Position numbers and translations under genes: made by a program. Under the pieces are notes generated by a model. It searched no databases and was not told where the DNA came from. It saw only the letters and a list, made by a program, of their open reading frames with translations. A stretch of DNA of 64,000 nucleotides from Parietaria judaica (Eukaryota; Streptophyta; Magnoliopsida; Rosales; Urticaceae), in the NCBI GenBank assembly GCA_954871525.1, contig OX940864.1, forward strand, positions 21,446,001-21,510,000, read 5' to 3'. Positions 34,660-47,921 of the stretch are shown piece after piece; within the stretch, counting starts at the first letter, position 1, and each line of letters begins with the position of its first letter.

Positions 34660-36520
34660 CACACAAAAAAACAACGTGATCAGAAGCTTATACATATATA
34701 TATGATATATGTTACATATATTATACATATAAAATAAATGTATATGCTATATACGCAAAAAGAGGAGGAGAAAAGAGCCGGTCTCCGGCAACGCGACCAT
34801 GCCCTCGTCAATCCACGCCGGAAGCTTGCCGCAATAGCCAGCGAGGCCGCTCAGCACCCCGGCTTCGCGACTGAAGCCTCTGCCGAAAGCTCATCGGCGA
34901 TGCAGCCTCCTCGCACGCGTGAGACTCTGGCCGAAGCACCGCTGCCCGCCAACTCTCTACCGGGCATCGCCGCACGCGCCAAGAAGGCCTCCGCGATATC
35001 GTCGCGAAAAACCACGATGACCTCCCCAGCTTCGCTACGAACGCCGGCGACCCCGAGGCGACCTCCAGGCGCGTTTCTCCGCCACCACGAACCGCCTCGC
35101 CGCTGCCCGCCATCTCGTGCACCTTCGATCTGGAAATAGGGCGCAGCCCATCACCGCTGCGCACGGCGGTGAACTCCGGCGTCGTCGATTGGCTCGCTGC
35201 ACCCCTCGCCGCCATCGCTCCGCCCGAGGTCGGGAGCTCGCTCCACGAGCTTCCACTGCCCCACGTCGCACACGAAGGAGATCCGCCACCAAAGCGCTTG
35301 CCCGGAAACACGTCGCCGCGGCGATCGACGGCGAAGCTTCGGCAGTCTGGTGAGCAAGGCAGAGAAAACTTTCCTTCGAAGAAGAAAGCACCAGAGAAAA
35401 AAAAAATCCTGCTCCTGATCGTCGAAAGAGAGAAGAGAAAAAAATGAGGGGGAAAAAGAAAAAAAAAAAGGAAGCCTCCTGGTCGTCGAAGGAGAGAAGA
35501 GAAAGAAGAAAAAGAAAAGAAAGAAGAGAAAAGAAAAGAAGAAAGAGAAAAGAAAAAAAAACGAGAATGGCCAGGATCTCAATCCCGCCGACTCGGCAAA
35601 AAGTCCAAACGCTCAAAGCGTCACTCGACACACCAAGCCACGTACAACGACACGACATCCGGCTAGCCTCACAAGGCCGCTAGGAAACTGTCAGCACTCA
35701 TCCTCGGGTAAACTCGTATCTTTTTCTACTAAACTAAAATTCCAAGAAGTACCCTTAAAGGTACAATGGATTTTATAAAAAAAAAAGTGCCCCCCGAGGC
35801 ATAAATTTTCGCTTTACAGCGTTATCTCTCTCAAAGTATTATGAATAAAAAGAGCTCTCACGCTCGCCCTTTTGCAAAAAAAAAAATATGGCAGGTTATC
35901 TCTTCGAACAAACACCGTGCAGACATGAAGGAAAGGTCGTTTCAAAGGAACACCTACTCCTCGCGCGCAAAAACACGGCTGGCAGGTCATCTCCGGGACA
36001 CCCCCGTGCACACACGGCAGGTGATCCACGGGTAAACACCCACGATCGTAAGAGCGTGCGACGGGGAGGGACCTGATGAGACACCCTCATAAAAGCAAGC
36101 ATAGGGTTTTTCCCGGGACGCCCCCATACCTCTTCATAAAAAAAAAGAGCTCTCATGCTCACCCCGTTTTTACGAAAAAAGAAAAATACGGAAGGTCATC
36201 TCTCAGGAGAGCTCCTGAAAACATGAATGGGGGGGTTGTTTCGAAAGAACACCGACTCCGCACACGCAAAAACGTCACTGGCAGGTTATCCCTGAGACAC
36301 CCCCGTGCACACACGGCAGGTGATCTTCGGGGAAGCCCCCACGCGACCGTAAAAGCGTACGACGGTAAGGTAACTAGCGAAACACCCTCATGAACGTAAA
36401 CAGAGTTTTCATCCCAGAGACGCCACCGTACATCTTTCCAAAAAGTAAAGACCAAAAATCCCCCTCCGACCAAAGATAGTTTTCCACAAGGCAAAGCCTT
36501 CCGCAAAACTGGGGGGTTAA
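34374..36520 (+). repeat. array internal domain 4
   Basis: 2,147 bp. Belongs with internal domains 7 and 8 by cagcttcgctac, catctcgtgc, gcggtgaactcc, cttccactgcc, ccgctaggaaactgtcagca and cccttaaaggt. Belongs with 7 alone by gcaaaaaaaaa near 35875, aaggaaaggtcg and cataaaagcaag. Own changes: ctggaaatagg and acgatgacc. Confidence 0.85.
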
Positions 36521-37768
36521 TGTTACGGGTTAATTTTGCAAAGGTTATTTAATAAAGGAAAATTGTCTAGTTAATTATTTCTTTATTAAATAAACCTATT
36601 TTTTACCAAATTATTCACCGGAAGCCCGTTTTCGAAAAATAAAGGCTCTAGATGATCCCAAAAATATTGAAATACCCAAAATCGATATAAAATTTGTAAA
36701 AAAACGGCCTCGGAAATTATCCGGGACCTCCGGGACACACCGGGAAACACCCGGGTGGGCCCCATCGCTCCCCAAGGGTCAACCGCCACGTGGCAGCGCC
36801 CCAGCAGCCCTCCCAAAGGGCAAACACTGTGCAGACACGTGTTGGGCTTCGGTTGGGCGAGAAATGGTGCTGACGTCAGCCCTGGGACGCATGCTGACGT
36901 CATCGGAATGGGGAGCAAGTCACCCTTGAGCCAGCCGCCTTCTCCCCGCGCGTGAGGGCGCGTCGCTGCTCCGATCGGCACGATTCCGGTAGTGTTGGAT
37001 CGGCCACGTCCTGAGGATGCGAAAAAACATATAATTTTGCACCAGGGGCTTCCCGAGTCAAAAGTTATTTGCATTTGAATCCCCGGGTTCTCTTATAAAT
37101 AGAAGCTCGGTTTCAGTTAAACGATAACTCATTCTCTCTCAACGGAACTCGACCAAATCTCTCTCTATACCCTCTATAACTCGCCTCCCCTCAAATATCA
37201 CTCTAATGTTGAGCGTCGGAGGTGAATCAGGGGGTATCCCCCCCGGTTCTCCCTGATCTCGGGTGTTGTTTTGTCCAGGTTCTGGGAGAGAGAAAACACA
37301 TTTGAGCGGAAGTTCTGGAGAAGATTCTGGCACGATCCAAGACCCTCCTTGCCAAGGTTCTAGGTCCGTGAGGTGCTCGTTCTATCCACTGGTCTTGTAT
37401 CTCCGGCAGATATACAGATTACGCGGATAGCCCGAGGACCCGGATCTGTCCCCGTGACGCCGGTCGAGGGTCTGATCCACCAGGGTTCACTGGAGAGTCG
37501 ATACCGTGACGCCCCCTACGCGGTGGCCAGGAATCCGTTTTTGGTGTCCCGAACCTGTAATCCGGGCCAGGCCAAGTCCTGTCCCTATTAGCAACAGGTA
37601 GTGGAGTTTACCACGGATTTCTGGTCGTCGCGTCAGAGGAGGGTCCGTTCGACTCAAAGGTCCGGAGCCCAAGCCCTAAAGTCACAAAAATCAACGAGAC
37701 GACATTGGGCCCGGCCCAACACGAGCAATAGGGCCGCTGAATGTTTGAGGCATTTTTCTGCATCAACA
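36521..37768 (+). repeat. array LTR5
   Basis: 1,248 bp. Shares atattgaaa and cggaaattatccggg with LTR8, cggcacgattccggtagtg with LTR6, 7 and 8, and aaacgataac with LTR7 and LTR8. Own changes: gtgacgcccc and cctgtccc. Confidence 0.92.
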
Positions 37769-39898
37769 TTTTGGCGCTAGAAGGAGGGGGCTCACCAGTT
37801 TAAGCCTCGAGTCCCTACCAGCAAATTCGACCACCACGGTCGTCATACACTCGCTACAGCCGAGCCACCATGAGCTCGGATTCGCACCGACGAACACCGA
37901 CGCATCATAGCCGGTCGTCAAGCTCCACACACATATATATATGCAAAAACAAAGAATTATATATATTATATACATATATGTATCAAATATATATATACAG
38001 CAAAAAAAATGATACAAATATATATATATATTAAACACAAAAAAAACAACGTGATCAGAAGCTTATACATATATATATGATATATGTTACATATATTATA
38101 CATATAAAATAAATGTATATGCTATATACGCAAAAAGAGGAGGAGAAAAGAGCCGGTCTCCGGCAACGCGACCATGCCCTCGTCAATCCACGCCGGAAGC
38201 TTGCCGCAATAGCCAGCGAGGCCGCTCAGCACCCCGGCTTCGCGACTGAAGCCTCTGCCGAAAGCTCATCGGCGATGCAGCCTCCTCGCACGCGTGAGAC
38301 TCTGGCCGAAGCACCGCTGCCCGCCAACTCTCTACCGGGCATCGCCGCACGCGCCAAGAAGGCCTCCGCGATATCGTCGCGAAAAACCACGACGACCTCC
38401 CCAGCTCCGCTACGAACGCCGGCGACCCCGAGGCGACCTCCAGGCGCGTTTCTCCGCCACCACGAACCGCCTCGCCGCTGCCCGCCATGTCGTGCACCTT
38501 CGATCTGGAGTTAGGGCGCAGCCCATCACCGCTGCGCACGGCGGCGAACTCCGGCGTCGTCGATTGGCTCGCTGCACCCCTCGCCGCCATCGCTCCGCCC
38601 GAGGTCGGGAGCTCGCTCCACGAGCTTCCGCTGCCCCACGTCGCACACGAAGGAGATCCGCCACCAAAGCGCTTGCCCGGAAACACGTCGCCGCGGCGAT
38701 CGACGGCGAAGCTTCGGCAGTCTGGTGAGCAAGGCAGAGAAAGCTTTCCTTCGAAGAAGAAAGCACCAGAGAAAAAAAAAATCCTGCTCCTGATCGTCGA
38801 AAGAGAGAAGAGAAAAAAAGGGGGAGGAAAAAGAAAAAAAAAAGGAAGCCTCCTGGTCGTCGAAGGAGAGAAGAGAAAGAAGAAAAAGAAAAGAAAGAAG
38901 AGAAAAGAAAAGAAGAAAGAGAAAAAAAAATGAGAATGGCCAGGATCTCAATCCCGCCGACTCGGCAAAAAGTCCAAACGCTCAAAGCGTCACTCGACAC
39001 ACCAAGCCACGCACAACGACACGACATCCGGCTAGCCTCCCAAGGCCGCCAGGAAACTGTCAGCTGCTCATCCTCGGGTAAACTCGTATCTTTTTCTACT
39101 AAACTAAAATTCCAAGAAGTACCCTTGAAGGTACAATGGATTTTATAAAAAAAAAAAAAAAAAGTGCCCCCCGAGGCATAAATTTTCGCTTTACAGCGTT
39201 ATCTCTCTCAAAGTATTATGAATAAAAAGAGCTCTCACGCTCGCCCTTTTGCAAAAAAGAAGATATGGCAGGTTATCTCTTCGAACAAACACCGTGCAGA
39301 CATGAAGGAGAGGTCGTTTCAAAGGAACACCTACTCCTCGCGCGCTAAAACACGGCTGGCAGGTCATCTCCGGGACACCCCCGTGCACACACGGCAGGTG
39401 ATCCACGGGTAAACACCCACGATCGTAAGAGCGTGCGATGGGGAGGGACCTGATGAGACACCCTCATAAACGCAAGCATAGGGTTTTTCCCGGGACGCCC
39501 CCATACCTCTTCATAAAAAAAAAAAGAGCTCTCATGCTCACCCCGTTTTTACGAAAAAAGAAAAATACGGAAGGTCATCTCTCAGGAGAGCTCCTGAAAA
39601 CATGAATGGGGGGTTGTTTCGAAAGAACACCGACTCCGCACACGCAAAAACGTCACTGGCAGGTTATCCCTGAGACACCCCCGTGCACACACGGCAGGTG
39701 ATCTTCGGGGAAGCCCCCACGCGACCGTAAAAGCGTACGACGGTAAGGTAACTAGCGAAACACCCTCATGAACGTAAACAGAGTGTTCATCCCAGAGACG
39801 CCACCGTACATCTTTCCAAAAAGTAAAGACCAAAAATCCCCCTCCGACCAAAGATAGTTTTCCACAAGGCAAAGCCTTCCGCAAAACTGGGGGGTTAA
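37769..39898 (+). repeat. array internal domain 5 (mosaic)
   Basis: 2,130 bp, the shortest copy. Its 5' part, with a very short AT repeat and aaacacaaaaaaaac, matches internal domain 8. From about 38390 on it carries the other haplotype (cagctccgctac, catgtcgtgc, gcggcgaactcc) like domains 2, 3 and 6. The switch lies between about 38045 and 38395. Confidence 0.85.
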
Positions 39899-41146
39899 TG
39901 TTACGGGTTAATTTTGCAAAGGTTATTTAATAAAGGAAAATTGTCTAGTTAATTATTTCTTTATTAAATAAACCTATTTTTTACCAAATCATTCACCGGA
40001 AGCCCGTTTTCAAAAAATAAAGGCTCTAGATGATCCCAAAAATATCGAAATACCCAAAATCGATATAAAATTTGTAAAAAAACGGCCTCGGAAAACATCC
40101 GGGACTTCCGGGACACACCGGGAAACACCCGGGTGGGCCCCATCGCTCCCCAAGGGTCAACCGCCACGTGGCAGCGCCCCAGCAGCCCTCCCAAAGGGCA
40201 AACACTATGCAGACACGTGTTGGGCTTCGGTTGGGCGAGAAATGGTGCTGACGTCAGCCCTGGGACGCATGCTGACGTCATCGGAGTGGGGAGCAAGTCA
40301 CCCTTGAGCCAGCCGCCTTCTCCCCGCGCGTGAGGGCGCGTCGCTGCTCCGATCGGCACGATTCCGGTAGTGTTGGATCGGCCACGTCCTGAGGATGCGA
40401 AAAAACATATAATTTTGCACCAGGGGCTTCCCGAGTCAAAAGTTATTTGCATTTGAATCCCCGGGTTCTCTTATAAATAGAAGCTCGGTTTCAGTTAAAC
40501 GGTAACTCATTCTCTCTCAACGGAACTCGACCAAATCTCTCTCTATACCCTCTATAACTCGCCTCCCCTCAAATATCACTCTAATGTTGAGCGTCGGAGG
40601 TGAATCAGGGGGTATCCCCCCCGGTTCTCCCTGATCTCGGGTGTTGTTTTGTCCAGGTTCTGGGAGAGAGAAAACACATTTGAGCGGAAGTTCTGGAGAA
40701 GATTCTGGCACGATCCAAGACCCTCCTTGCCAAGGTTCTAGGTCCGTGAGGTGCTCGTTCTATCCACTGGTCTTGTATCTCCGGCAGATATACAGATTAC
40801 GCGGATAGCCCGAGGACCCGGATTTGTCCCCGTGACGCCGGTCGAGGGTCTGATCCACCAGGGTTCACTGGAGAGTCGATACCGTGACCCCCCCTACGCG
40901 GTGGCCAGGAATCCGTTTTTGGTGTCCCGAACCTGTAATCCGGGCCAGGCCAAGTCCTGGCCCTATTAGCAACAGGTAGTGGAGTTTACCACGGATTTCT
41001 GGTCGTCGCGTCAGAGGAGGGTCCGTTCGACTCAAAGGTCCGGAGCCCAAGCCCTAAAGTCACAAAAATCAACGAGACGACATTGGGCCCGGCCCAACAC
41101 GAGCAATAGGGCCGCTGAATGTTTGAGGAATTTTTCTGCATCAACA
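39899..41146 (+). repeat. array LTR6
   Basis: 1,248 bp. Carries the four LTR3 variants (acttccgg, ctatgcag, ggatttg, gaggaattttt) plus cggcacgattccggtagtg shared with LTR5, 7 and 8. Own changes: accaaatcattc and gttttcaaaaaat. Confidence 0.92.
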
Positions 41147-43281
41147 TTTTGGCGCTAGAAGGAGGGGGCTCACGAGTTTAAGCCTCGAGTCCCTACCAGC
41201 AAATTCGACCACCACGGTCGTCATACACTCGCTACAGCCGAGCCACCATGAGCTCGGATTCGCACCGACGAACACCGACGCATCATAGCCGGTCGTCAAG
41301 CTCCACACACATATATATATGCAAAAACAAAGAATTATATATATTATATACATATATGTATCAAATATATATATACAGCAAAAAAAATGATACAAATATA
41401 TATATATATATATATATTAAACACACAAAAAAACAACGTGATCAGAAGCTTATACATATATATATGATATATGTTACATATATTATACATATAAAATAAA
41501 TGTATATGCTATATACGCAAAAAGAGGAGGAGAAAAGAGCCGGTCTCCGGCAACGCGACCATGCCCTCGTCAATCCACGCCGGAAGCTTGCCGCAATAGC
41601 CAGCGAGGCCGCTCAGCACCCCGGCTTCGCGACTGAAGCCTCTGCCGAAAGCTCATCGGCGATGCAGCCTCCTCGCACGCGTGAGACTCTGGCCGAAGCA
41701 CCGCTGCCCGCCAACTCTCTACCGGGCATCGCCGCACGCGCCAAGAAGGCCTCCGCGATATCGTCGCGAAAAACCACGACGACCTCCCCAGCTCCGCTAC
41801 GAACGCCGGCGACCCCGAGGCGACCTCCAGGCGCGTTTCTCCGCCACCACGAACCGCCTCGCCGCTGCCCGCCATGTCGTGCACCTTCGATCTGGAGTTA
41901 GGGCGCAGCCCATCACCGCTGCGCACGGCGGCGAACTCCGGCGTCGTCGATTGGCTCGCTGCACCCCTCGCCGCCATCGCTCCGCCCGAGGTCGGGAGCT
42001 CGCTCCACGAGCTTCCGCTGCCCCACGTCGCACACGAAGGAGATCCGCCACCAAAGCGCTTGCCCGGAAACACGTCGCCGCGGCGATCGACGGCGAAGCT
42101 TCGGCAGTCTGGTGAGCAAGGCAGAGAAAGCTTTCCTTCGAAGAAGAAAGCACCCGAGAAAAAAAAATCCTGCTCCTGATCGTCGAAAGAGAGAAGAGAA
42201 AAAAAGGGGGAGGAAAAAGAAAAAAAAAAAGGAAGCCTCCTGGTCGTCGAAGGAGAGAAGAGAAAGAAGAAAAAGAAAAGAAAGAAGAGAAAAGAAAAGA
42301 AGAAAGAGAAAAAAAAAATGAGAATGGCCAGGATCTCAATCCCGCCGACTCGGCAAAAAGTCCAAACGCTCAAAGCGTCACTCGACACACCAAGCCACGC
42401 ACAACGACACGACATCCGGCTAGCCTCCCAAGGCCGCCAGGAAACTGTCAGCTGCTCATCCTCGGGTAAACTCGTATCTTTTTCTACTAAACTAAAATTC
42501 CAAGAAGTACCCTTGAAGGTACAATGGATTTTATATTAAAAAAAAAAGTGCCCCCCGAGGCATAAATTTTCGCTTTACAGCGTTATCTCTCTCAAAGTAT
42601 TATGAATAAAAAGAGCTCTCACGCTCGCCCTTTTGCAAAAAAGAAGATATGGCAGGTTATCTCTTCGAACAAACACCGTGCAGACATGAAGGAGAGGTCG
42701 TTTCAAAGGAACACCTACTCCTCGCGCGCAAAAACACGGCTGGCAGGTCATCTCCGGGACACCCCCGTGCACACACGGCAGGTGATCCACGGGTAAACAC
42801 CCACGATCGTAAGAGCGTGCGATGGGGAGGGACCTGATGAGACACCCTCATAAACGCAAGCATATGGTTTTTCCCGGGACGCCCCCATACCTCTTCATAA
42901 AAAAAAAAGAGCTCTCATGCTCACCCCGTTTTTACGAAAAAAGAAAAATACGGAAGGTCATCTCTCAGGAGAGCTCCTGAAAACATGAATGGGGGGTTGT
43001 TTCGAAAGAACACCGACTCCGCACACGCAAAAACGTCACTGGCAGGTTATCCCTGAGACACCCCCGTGCACACACGGCAGGTGATCTTCGGGGAAGCCCC
43101 CACGCGACCGTAAAAGCGTACGACGGTAAGGTAACTAGCGAAACACCCTCATGAACGTAAACAGAGTGTTCATCCCAGAGACGCCACCGTACATCTTTCC
43201 AAAAAGTAAAGACCAAAAATCCCCCTCCGACCAAAGATAGTTTTCCACAAGGCAAAGCCTTCCGCAAAACTGGGGGGTTAA
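41147..43281 (+). repeat. array internal domain 6
   Basis: 2,135 bp, nearly identical to internal domain 3 (gcacccgagaaa), from which it is offset by about 10,156 bp. Own change: gcatatggttt. Confidence 0.85.
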
Positions 43282-44529
43282 TGTTACGGGTTAATTTTGC
43301 AAAGGTTATTTAATAAAGGAAAATTGTCTAGTTAATTATTTCTTTATTAAATAAACCTATTTTTTACCAAATTATTCACCTGAAGCCCGTTTTCGAAAAA
43401 TAAAGGCTCTAGATGATCCCAAAAATATCGAAATACCCAAAATCGATATAAAATTTGTAAAAAAACGGCCTCGGAAAACATCCGGGACCTCCGGGACACA
43501 CCGGGAAACACCCGGGTGGGCCCCATCGCTCCCCAAGGGTCAACCGCCACGTGGCAGCGCCCCAGCAGCCCTCCGAAAGGGCAAACACTGTGCAGACACG
43601 TGTTGGGCTTCGGTTGGGCGAGAAATGGTGCTGACGTCAGCCCTGGGACGCATGCTGATGTCATCGTAGTGGGGAGCAAGTCACCCTTGAGCCAGCCGCC
43701 TTCTCCCCGCGCGTGAGGGCGCGTCGCTGCTCCGATCGGCACGATTCCGGTAGTGTTGGATCGGCCACGTCCTGAGGATGCGAAAAAACATATAATTTTG
43801 ATCCAGGGGCTTCCCGAGTCAAAAGTTATTTGCATTTGAATCCCCGGGTTCTCTTATAAATAGAAGCTCGGTTTCAGTTAAACGATAACTCATTCTCTCT
43901 CAACGGAACTCGACCAAATCTCTCTCTATACCCTCTATAACTCGCCTCCCCTCAAATATCACTCTAATGTTGAGCGTCGGAGGTGAATCAGGGGGTATCC
44001 CCCCCGGTTCTCCCTGATCTCGGGTGTTGTTTTGTCCAGGTTCTGGGAGAGAGAAAACACATTTGAGCGGAAGTTCTGGAGAAGATTCTGGCACGATCCA
44101 AGACCCTCCTTGCCAAGGTTCTAGGTCCGTGAGGTGCTCGTTCTATCCACTGGTCTTGTATCTCCGGCAGATATACAGATTACGCGGATAGCCCGAGGAC
44201 CCGGATCTGTCCCCGTGACGCCGGTCGAGGGTCTGATCCACCAGGGTTCACTGGAGAGTCGATACCGTGACCCCCCCTACGCGGTGGCCAGGAATCCGTT
44301 TTTGGTGTCCCGAACCTGTAATCCGGGCCAGGCCAAGTCCTGGCCCTATTAGCAACAGGTAGTGGAGTTTACCACGGATTTCTGGTCATCGCGTCAGAGG
44401 AGGGTCCGTTCGACTCAAAGGTCCGGAGCCCAAGCCCTAAAGTCACAAAAATCAACGAGACGACATTGGGCCCGGCCCAACACGAGCAATAGGGCCGCTG
44501 AATGTTTGAGGCATTTTTCTGCATCAACA
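43282..44529 (+). repeat. array LTR7
   Basis: 1,248 bp. Shares tcacctgaagcc with LTR4. Own changes: ctccgaaagg, a mutated second CRE (tgatgtcatcgtag), ttgatccagg and ggtcatcgcg. Confidence 0.92.
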
Positions 44530-46672
44530 TTTTGGCGCTAGAAGGAGGGGGCTCACGAGTTTAAGCCTCGAGTCCCTACCAGCAAATTCGACCACCACGG
44601 TCGTCATACACTCGCTACAGCCGAGCCACCATGAGCTCGGATTCGCACCGACGAACACCGACGCATCATAGCCGGTCGTCAAGCTCCACACACATATATA
44701 TATGCAAAAACAAAGAATTATATATATTATATACATATATGTATCAAATATATATATACAGCAAAAAAAAATGATACAAATATATATATATATATATATA
44801 TATTAAACACACAAAAAAACAACGTGATCAGAAGCTTATACATATATATATGATATATGTTACATATATTATACATATAAAATAAATGTATATGCTATAT
44901 ACGCAAAAAGAGGAGGAGAAAAGAGCCGGTCTCCGGCAACGCGACCATGCCCTCGTCAATCCACGCCGGAAGCTTGCCGCAATAGCCAGCGAGGCCGCTC
45001 AGCACCCCGGCTTCGCGACTGAAGCCTCTGCCGAAAGCTCATCGGCGATGCAGCCTCCTCGCACGCGTGAGACTCTGGCCGAAGCACCGCTGCCCGCCAA
45101 CTCTCTACCGGGCATCGCCGCACGCGCCAAGAAGGCCTCCGCGATATCGTCGCGAAAAACCACGACGACCTCCCCAGCTTCGCTACGAACGCCGGCGACC
45201 CCGAGGCGACCTCCAGGCGCGTTTCTCCGCCACCACGAACCGCCTCGCCGCTGCCCGCCATCTCGTGCACCTTCGATCTGGAGTTAGGGCGCAGCCCATC
45301 ACCGCTGCGCACGGCGGTGAACTCCGGCGTCGTCGATTGGCTCGCTGCACCCCTCGCCGCCATCGCTCCGCCCGAGGTCGGGAGCTCGCTCCACGAGCTT
45401 CCACTGCCCCACGTCGCACACGAAGGAGATCCGCCACCAAAGCGCTTGCCCGGAAACACGTCGCCGCGGCGATCGACGGCGAAGCTTCGGCAGTCTGGTG
45501 AGCAAGGCAGAGAAAACTTTCCTTCGAAGAAGAAAGCACCAGAGAAAAAAAAAATCCGGCTCCTGATCGTCGAAAGAGAGAAGAGAAAAAAATGGGGGGG
45601 AAAAAGAAAAAAAAAAGGAAGCCTCCTGGTCGTCGAAGGAGAGAAGAGAAAGAAGAAAAAGAAAAGAAAGAAGAGAAAAGAAAAGAAGAAAGAGAAAAGA
45701 AAAAAAAAAACGAGAATGGCCAGGATCTCAATCCCGCCGACTCGGCAAAAAGTCCAAACGCTCAAAGCGTCACTCGACACACCAAGCCACGTACAACGAC
45801 ACGACATCCGGCTAGCCTCACAAGGCCGCTAGGAAACTGTCAGCACTCATCCTCGGGTAAACTCGTATCTTTTTCTACTAAACTAAAATTCCAAGAAGTA
45901 CCCTTAAAGGTACAATGGATTTTATAAAAAAAAAAAAAAGTGCCCCCCGAGGCATAAATTTTCGCTTTACAGCGTTATCTCTCTCAAAGTATTATGAATA
46001 AAAAGAGCTCTCACGCTCGCCCTTTTGCAAAAAAAAAAAATGGCAGGTTATCTCTTCGAACAAACACCGTGCAGACATGAAGGAAAGGTCGTTTCAAAGG
46101 AACACCTACTCCTCGCGCGCAAAAACACGGCTGGCAGGTCATCTCCGGGACACCCCCGTGCACACACGGCAGGTGATCCACGGGTAAACACCCACGATCG
46201 TAAGAGCGTGCGACGGGGAGGGACCTGATGAGACACCCTCATAAAAGCAAGCATAGGGTTTTTCCCGGGACGCCCCCATACCTCTTCATAAAAAAAAAGA
46301 GCTCTCATGCTCACCCCGTTTTTACGAAAAAAGAAAAATACGGAAGGTCATCTCTCAGGAGAGCTCCTGAAAACATGAATGGGGGGGTTGTTTCGAAAGA
46401 ACACCGACTCCGCACACGCAAAAACGTCACTGGCAGGTTATCCCTGAGACACCCCCGTGCACACACGGCAGGTGATCTTCGGGGAAGCCCCCACGCGACC
46501 GTAAAAGCGTACGACGGTAAGGTAACTAGCGAAACACCCTCATGAACGTAAACAGAGTGTTCATCCCAGAGACGCCACCGTACATCTTTCCAAAAAGTAA
46601 AGACCAAAAATCCCCCTCCGACCAAAGATAGTTTTCCACAAGGCAAAGCCTTCCGCAAAACTGGGGGGTTAA
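44530..46672 (+). repeat. array internal domain 7
   Basis: 2,143 bp, the partner of internal domain 4 (see the variants listed there). Own change: aatccggctcctg. Confidence 0.85.
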
Positions 46673-47921
46673 TGTTACGGGTTAATTTTGCAAAGGTTAT
46701 TTAATAAAGGAAAATTGTCTAGTTAATTATTTCTTTATTAAATAAACCTATTTTTTACCAAATTATTCACCGGAAGCCCGTTTTCGAAAAATAAAGGCTC
46801 TAGATGATCCGAAAAATATTGAAATACCCAAAATCGATATAAAATTTGTAAAAAAACGGCCTCGGAAATTATCCGGGACCTCCGGGACACACCGGGAAAC
46901 ACCCGGGTGGGCCCCATCGCTCCCCAAGGGTCAACCGCCACGTGGCAGCGCCCCAGCAGCCCTCCCAAAGGGCAAACACTGTGCAGACACGTGTTGGGCT
47001 TCGGTTGGGCGAGAAATGGTGCTGACGTCAGCCCTGGGACGCATGCTGACGTCATCGGAGTGGGGAGCAAGTCACCCTTGAGCCAGCCGCCTTCTCCCCG
47101 CGCGTGAGGGCGCGTCGCTGCTCCGATCGGCACGATTCCGGTAGTGTTGGATCGGCCACGTCCTGAGGATGCGAAAAAACATATAATTTTGCACCAGGGG
47201 CTTCCCGAGTCAAAAGTTATTTGCATTTGAATCCCCGGGTTCTCTTATAAATAGAAGCTCGGTTTCAGTTAAACGATAACTCATTCTCTCTCAACGGAAC
47301 TCGACCAAATCTCTCTCTATACCCTCTATAACTCGCCTCCCCTCAAATATCACTCTAATGTTGAGCGTCGGAGGTGAATCAGGGGGTATCCCCCCCGGTT
47401 CTCCCTGATCTCGGGTGTTGTTTTGTCCAGGTTCTGGGAGAGAGAAAACACATTTGAGCGGAAGTTCTGGAGAAGATTCTGGCACGATCCAAGACCCTCC
47501 TTGCCAAGGTTCTAGGTCCGTGAGGTGCTCGTTCTATCCACTGGTCTTGTATCTCCGGCAGATATACAGATTACGCGGATAGCCCGAGGACCCGGATCTG
47601 TCCCCGTGACGCCGGTCGAGGGTCTGATCCACCAGGGTTCACTGGAGAGTCGATACCGTGACCCCCCCCTACGCGGTGGCCAGGAATCCGTTTTTGGTGT
47701 CCCGAACCTGTAATCCGGGCCAGGCCAAGTCCTGGCCCTATTAGCAACAGGTAGTGGAGTTTACCACGGATTTCTGGTCGTCGCGTCAGAGGAGGGTCCG
47801 TTCGACTCAAAGGTCCGGAGCCCAAGCCCTAAAGTCACAAAAATCAACGAGACGACATTGGGCCCGGCCCAACACGAGCAATAGGGCCGCTGAATGTTTG
47901 AGGCATTTTTCTGCATCAACA
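46673..47921 (+). repeat. array LTR8
   Basis: 1,249 bp, the partner of LTR5 (atattgaaa, cggaaattatccggg, aaacgataac). Own changes: gatccgaaaaat and one extra C in gtgacccccccc. Confidence 0.92.
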